Of a DNA stretch of 8,809 bases, positions 5,520 to 8,809 are shown piece after piece. The translations under genes and the position numbers were made by a program. The DNA lies in assembly GCA_016205045.1 (NCBI GenBank), contig JACQJM010000112.1, positions 1 to 8,809 of the forward strand, given 5' to 3'. The stretch comes from Elusimicrobiota bacterium. GTDB taxonomy: Bacteria; Elusimicrobiota; Elusimicrobia; JACQJN01. The number at the start of each line of letters is the position of its first letter. The stretch's first letter is position 1. The notes under the pieces are model-generated. The model worked only from the letters and a program-made list of their open reading frames with translations. It ran no database searches and was not told the DNA's origin.

Positions 5520-7604
5520 CGGCGCCAGCACCAGCGTGATGGTGGAGAGCAGTTTGATTAAAACGTGGAGCGATGGCCCTGCGGTATCTTTTAAAGGGTC
5601 ACCCACCGTGTCTCCCACCACCGCAGCTTTGTGAGCGGCTGAGCCTTTCCCACCGTGAGCACCTGTCTCGATATACTTCTTAGCATTGTCCCAAGCCCCG
5701 CCACCATTGTTCATCACGAGCGCCATCAAAATTCCCGCGATGGTACCGATCATTAGGAAAGCCGCCACACTATCAGCTCCATGTCCCCCGAAATGTTTAA
5801 AAACAATTCCCACCACCACGGGCATTCCCACCGCCAAAATCCCTGGAAGAATCATCTGTCTTAAAGCGCCTGTCGTGACGATGTCCACGCACCTGGCGTA
5901 ATTGGGTTTAGAAGTCCCTTTGAGAATGCCGGGATTTTCCTTGAATTGAGCGCGGACATCATTGATGACATAAAAGGCGGCCTGTCCCACCGCCCGAATC
6001 GCCAAGGCGCTGAATAGAAACACAAGCATCGCTCCCAGAAGCCCACCCACGAACACTTCTACGTTAGCAATATCCACGGTATGGGAGATTTTTCCGGTGA
6101 GATGGGCCACCTCATCTAGGTAAGCCGAAAAAAGAAGAAATGCCGCCAGGGCTGCGGAGCCTATGGCATATCCTTTGGTCAGCGCCTTGGTCGTGTTGCC
6201 CACCGCGTCCAACCGGTCCGTTTTTTTGCGAATATCCTCCGGCTGCTGGCTCATCTCCACGATGCCCCCCGCATTGTCGGTGATGGGTCCGAAGGTGTCC
6301 ATGGCCAGAATATAAGCGCAGGTGGATAGCATGCCCATAGTGGCGATCGCGGTGCCATAGAGTCCCGCGCTCATCTGCGTGATGCCGGGGGACATCGCTA
6401 GGGCGCGCACCCCGCACTCGTACGCCCCTAAAAGGGCCGCGGCAATAGTCAGAACGGGCAGAGCGGTACACTCCATCGCCACCGATAAGCCACTGATGAT
6501 GGTGGTGGCGGGGCCGGTCTGGGAGGATTCCGCGATCCATCGCACGGGCCTGTATCTATACTCCGTATAGTATTGTGTGATGTAGACAAAGGCGTAGCTG
6601 GTGGCGATGCCGATGAGCCCGGCACCAAACAGCCAAAGGTTATTTTGGAGGAGGTAATACACCGCGGCATAGAAACCTAGCATGGCCAGAATGGTGGTGA
6701 TAAAATAGCCGCGATTGAGGGCATTCATGGGGTCCTCGGTTTCCGATGTTTTGACGGCCATCACCCCAATTGCGGAGGCGATAAGCCCAAAGGCGCGGGC
6801 CACCAAGGGAAAAAGAATTCCTTTCAGGCCAAACACAGGGTAAAGACCCACTCCCAAAATCATGGCGCCCACATTCTCGGCCGCAGTGGATTCAAAAAGA
6901 TCCGCCCCTCTTCCGGCGCAGTCCCCCACATTATCTCCCACAAGATCGGCAATGACGGCTGGGTTGCGAGGATCATCTTCTGGAATGCCGGCCTCCACCT
7001 TTCCCACCAGATCTGCTCCCACATCGGCCGCCTTAGTGTAGATGCCACCTCCCAACTGAGCAAAAAGGGCCACGAAGCTTGCCCCAAAACCAAACCCTAC
7101 GATTTTAAGGGGTATCTCGACAGGGTTGGAAAGACCTCCCAAAAACCAAAAGAGACCTCCCACTCCCAGAAGACTCATGGCCACCACGGTCATTCCGCTG
7201 ACGGCCCCTCCCCGCATCGCGCAGGTGAGGGCTTCGTTGAGGCTTCGGGCCGCAGCGCTGGCGGTGCGAATATTGGTGCGAATAGAGACATACATCCCCA
7301 CAAATCCGGCCAATCCTGAGCAGAGCGCACCCAATAAAAATGAAAGGGCTGTTTCCCAAGCCATGGTGGAGTCTTTTCTCCAGAAAGCGTACAGCGCGTA
7401 CAGAAGCGCAGCGCACACAAGGGAAAGGGTCCCAATGGTGGTGTATTGGCGTTTTAAAAAAGCCTCAGCGCCTTCTTTGATGGCGTCCGAGATGGCACGC
7501 ATTCTGTCCGATCCGGTGTCTCGTTTCAAAACATCCCAGGCCAAATAGACGGCAAACAAAAGCGCAGCCACACTGATGCTCAGGGATAGAACTAGGTAAC
7601 CCAT
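5508..7604 (-). CDS. hppA: Membrane-bound proton-translocating pyrophosphatase, K+-independent type
   Basis: Integral membrane enzyme that hydrolyses pyrophosphate and pumps H+ out of the cytoplasm. The 698 residues are near normal length and are dominated by membrane helices (about 16 in this family). The substrate-binding signature DVGADLVGKVE is at 194-204, followed by DNVGDCAGRGADLFES (224-239). DTFGPITDNAGG is at 436-447, and the C-terminal NNGGGAWDNAKKYIE (632-646) and GDTVGDPLKDT (664-674) complete the active site. In GNTTKA (469-474) position 473 is lysine (codon at 6186-6188). Family work shows that alanine here marks K+-dependent enzymes and lysine K+-independent H+ pumps. The AGGAG ribosome site is 11 bases before the start, slightly far. 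The gene begins 33 bp after the rplA stop with no terminator between, so it is probably cotranscribed with rplK-rplA. Its stop overlaps the convergent 4884 gene. Confidence 0.97.
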   Translation of the reverse strand: MGYLVLSLSISVAALLFAVYLAWDVLKRDTGSDRMRAISDAIKEGAEAFLKRQYTTIGTLSLVCAALLYALYAFWRKDSTMAWETALSFLLGALCSGLAGFVGMYVSIRTNIRTASAAARSLNEALTCAMRGGAVSGMTVVAMSLLGVGGLFWFLGGLSNPVEIPLKIVGFGFGASFVALFAQLGGGIYTKAADVGADLVGKVEAGIPEDDPRNPAVIADLVGDNVGDCAGRGADLFESTAAENVGAMILGVGLYPVFGLKGILFPLVARAFGLIASAIGVMAVKTSETEDPMNALNRGYFITTILAMLGFYAAVYYLLQNNLWLFGAGLIGIATSYAFVYITQYYTEYRYRPVRWIAESSQTGPATTIISGLSVAMECTALPVLTIAAALLGAYECGVRALAMSPGITQMSAGLYGTAIATMGMLSTCAYILAMDTFGPITDNAGGIVEMSQQPEDIRKKTDRLDAVGNTTKALTKGYAIGSAALAAFLLFSAYLDEVAHLTGKISHTVDIANVEVFVGGLLGAMLVFLFSALAIRAVGQAAFYVINDVRAQFKENPGILKGTSKPNYARCVDIVTTGALRQMILPGILAVGMPVVVGIVFKHFGGHGADSVAAFLMIGTIAGILMALVMNNGGGAWDNAKKYIETGAHGGKGSAAHKAAVVGDTVGDPLKDTAGPSLHVLIKLLSTITLVLAPLFI

Positions 7605-7637
7605 GTCTCTATTTTCTCCTTTGTTGGAATATGAACA

Positions 7638-8321
7638 TTAGAACTTCTGGGTGGGGTCTAGGTGGACTCCGGGTCCCATGGTGGAAGAAAGAGTGATGCT
7701 TCTGAGATAGATGCCTTTGGAAGCAGCCGGTTTGGCCTTGATCACCGCTTCGAGCACGGTGTGTGCATTTTCACATAAATGGTTTTCGGGGAAAGAGGCT
7801 TTCCCCACGGCCAAATGGAGAATGCCATAATCGTCCGCCTTAAATTCCACTCTCCCGGCCTTCAACTCTTTTACGATCTTGGCGACATCGAAGGTCACCG
7901 TTCCGCTTTTAGGGTTAGGCATGAGCCCTTTAGGACCCAGCACTTTTCCCAGCTTGGTGATGTCTTTCATGGCGTCCGGGGTGGCCACCAGAACGTCGAA
8001 GTCAAAAAAACCTTTAGAAATTTTCTCGATGAGATCTTCGGCCCCCGATATGTCAGCCCCCGCGGTAGTGGCCTCTTTTATTTTCTCTCCTTTGGCGATG
8101 ACCGCTACACGCTTGTTTTTGCCCGTTCCATGCGGGAGTAGGACCGTGCCGCGCACCTGTTGGTCGCTCTGTTTGGGATCAATGCCCAGACGGATATGGA
8201 GTTCTACGGTCTCATCAAATTTGGCATTGGCGCTTTTTTTAACCAAGCCCACCGCATCGGTTAAAGAATAAGTTTTGTTAGCCTCTAAATTTTTCTCCAG
8301 TGTTTCTGATCTCTTTCCCAT
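7638..8321 (-). CDS. rplA: 50S ribosomal protein L1
   Basis: Binds 23S rRNA helices of the mobile L1 stalk, which moves deacylated tRNA out of the E site. In many bacteria it also represses its own operon by binding the mRNA leader. The 227 residues match the family, and the signature GKVLGPKGLMPNPKSGTV is intact at 125-142. The N-terminal GKR..., the block YSLTDAVGLVKK and the C-terminal IYLRSITLSSTMGPGVHLD are all typical. The start at 8321 has a GAGGG ribosome site 9 bases upstream. It lies 61 bp after rplK in the usual order. The expected next gene, rplJ, is absent and replaced by hppA. Any L1 autoregulatory site would lie upstream of rplK, outside the window. Confidence 0.98.
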   Translation of the reverse strand: MGKRSETLEKNLEANKTYSLTDAVGLVKKSANAKFDETVELHIRLGIDPKQSDQQVRGTVLLPHGTGKNKRVAVIAKGEKIKEATTAGADISGAEDLIEKISKGFFDFDVLVATPDAMKDITKLGKVLGPKGLMPNPKSGTVTFDVAKIVKELKAGRVEFKADDYGILHLAVGKASFPENHLCENAHTVLEAVIKAKPAASKGIYLRSITLSSTMGPGVHLDPTQKF

Positions 8322-8344
8322 ATTTATTTACCCTCTTTGTGTTG

Positions 8345-8375
8345 ACTTAGAACTTCGCACTTAGAACCTAGAACT
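8345..8375. repeat. Short direct repeats in the rplK-rplA spacer
   Basis: ACTTAGAAC occurs exactly at 8345-8353 and 8359-8367, followed by the related CTAGAACT (8368-8375). Read on the coding strand of rplK-rplA it is a run of GTTCTA(A/G) units. It fills about half of the 61-bp spacer between two ribosomal protein genes. It might be a small dispersed spacer repeat or simple slippage. No function is apparent. Confidence 0.5.
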
Positions 8376-8382
8376 GCTTTTA

Positions 8383-8809
8383 TTATCCCGCCACATCAAT
8401 GCCCATGCTGCGGGCCGTCCCCTTCACCATTTCCACGGCGGCCTTAAGATCGGTGGTGTTAAGGTCCGGCATTTTTTGTTTGGCGATTTCTTCCACTTGT
8501 TTTAAGGTGACTTGACCCGCTTTTGTTTTTCCGGTGGCACCGGAGGCTTTGGCCAATCCCGCCGCTTTTTTTACCAGCGAAGAAACCGGAGGCATCTTAG
8601 TGATGAAGGTAAAAGAACGGTCATCATATACCGTAATCACGGCCGGGATGGTCATGCCCGATTCCATGACTTTGGTTCGCTCATTGAATTGACGACAAAA
8701 TTCCATAATGTTCACGCCATGTTGGCCCAGGGCTGGACCCACGGGGGGAGCAGGGTTAGCCCCTCCCGCGGGAATTTGAAGTTTGATTTGTGTTTTAACT
8801 TTTTTAGCC
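8383..8809 (-). CDS. rplK: 50S ribosomal protein L11, start codon cut by the window edge
   Basis: Forms the base of the GTPase-associated stalk with 23S rRNA, and is the target site of thiostrepton and a partner of RelA. Reading the reverse strand from 8808 gives AKKVKTQIKLQIPAGGANPA followed by PPVGPALGQHG, the normal L11 N-terminus. Base 8809 is the final G of the start codon, so only the first two bases lie outside. The full protein would be 142 residues (usually about 141). The proline-rich N-terminal segment (Pro22, Pro23, Pro26), the TKMPPVSSLVKKAAG turn and the C-terminal rRNA-binding signature VKGTARSMGIDV are present. The GTG at 8742 is internal (Val24). It is first in a reverse-strand rplK-rplA-hppA cluster. 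Its promoter lies outside the window. Confidence 0.98.
   Translation of the reverse strand, partial: AKKVKTQIKLQIPAGGANPAPPVGPALGQHGVNIMEFCRQFNERTKVMESGMTIPAVITVYDDRSFTFITKMPPVSSLVKKAAGLAKASGATGKTKAGQVTLKQVEEIAKQKMPDLNTTDLKAAVEMVKGTARSMGIDVAG

Noticed and set aside
6112..6540. 142-residue reverse-strand frame rich in Arg and His inside hppA
   Set aside because: It is an out-of-frame shadow of hppA on the same strand. Its composition is typical of a shifted reading frame and the hppA frame is intact.

Overview
This window comes from a bacterial chromosome with moderate, roughly balanced base composition. The organism is probably a Gram-negative (diderm) bacterium: it has apolipoprotein N-acyltransferase, which finishes lipoproteins, and two unrelated proteins with Sec-type signal peptides. 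Ribosome binding sites are of the AGGAGG type and all reading frames are intact. Nothing in the sequence fixes the phylum. The mix of deep housekeeping genes with unfamiliar small secreted proteins and dispersed intergenic palindromes suggests an uncultured or little-studied lineage, but that is only an inference.

Layout. Positions 1-4006 carry three forward genes: the 3' part of lnt (open at the left edge), a class IV-like histone-deacetylase-family hydrolase, and prfB (release factor 2, without the programmed frameshift found in many bacteria). The lnt/deacetylase gap is filled by a long imperfect palindrome with 13-bp perfect ends that reaches into the lnt coding sequence. The deacetylase/prfB gap holds two inverted REP-like palindromes. 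Positions 4003-5519 hold two divergently transcribed genes for secreted proteins of unknown function. Between them lie two FNR-type palindromes, one perfect and one with a single mismatch. The right-hand palindrome sits about 41.5 bp upstream of the start site predicted from a -10-like hexamer, which is the classic class II activator position. Positions 5508-8809 are a reverse-strand cluster: rplK (L11, missing only the first two bases of its start codon), rplA (L1), and hppA (membrane proton-pumping pyrophosphatase, with the lysine typical of the K+-independent subfamily).

How the genes work together. rplK-rplA are the start of the usual L11/L1/L10/L7-L12 operon, but here hppA follows rplA after 33 bp, so rplJ-rplL are not in their usual place. 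prfB and the ribosomal proteins serve translation, lnt serves envelope lipoprotein maturation, and hppA couples PPi hydrolysis to ion pumping. Both convergent gene pairs (prfB with the 4003-4722 gene, and the 4884-5519 gene with hppA) overlap at their stop codons, so no dedicated terminator fits between them. I see no tRNA, rRNA, CRISPR array, transposase gene or prophage gene. No gene-free stretch exceeds 300 bases. The least explained parts are the divergent secreted pair with its FNR-like control region and the palindromic element at 1533-1802.
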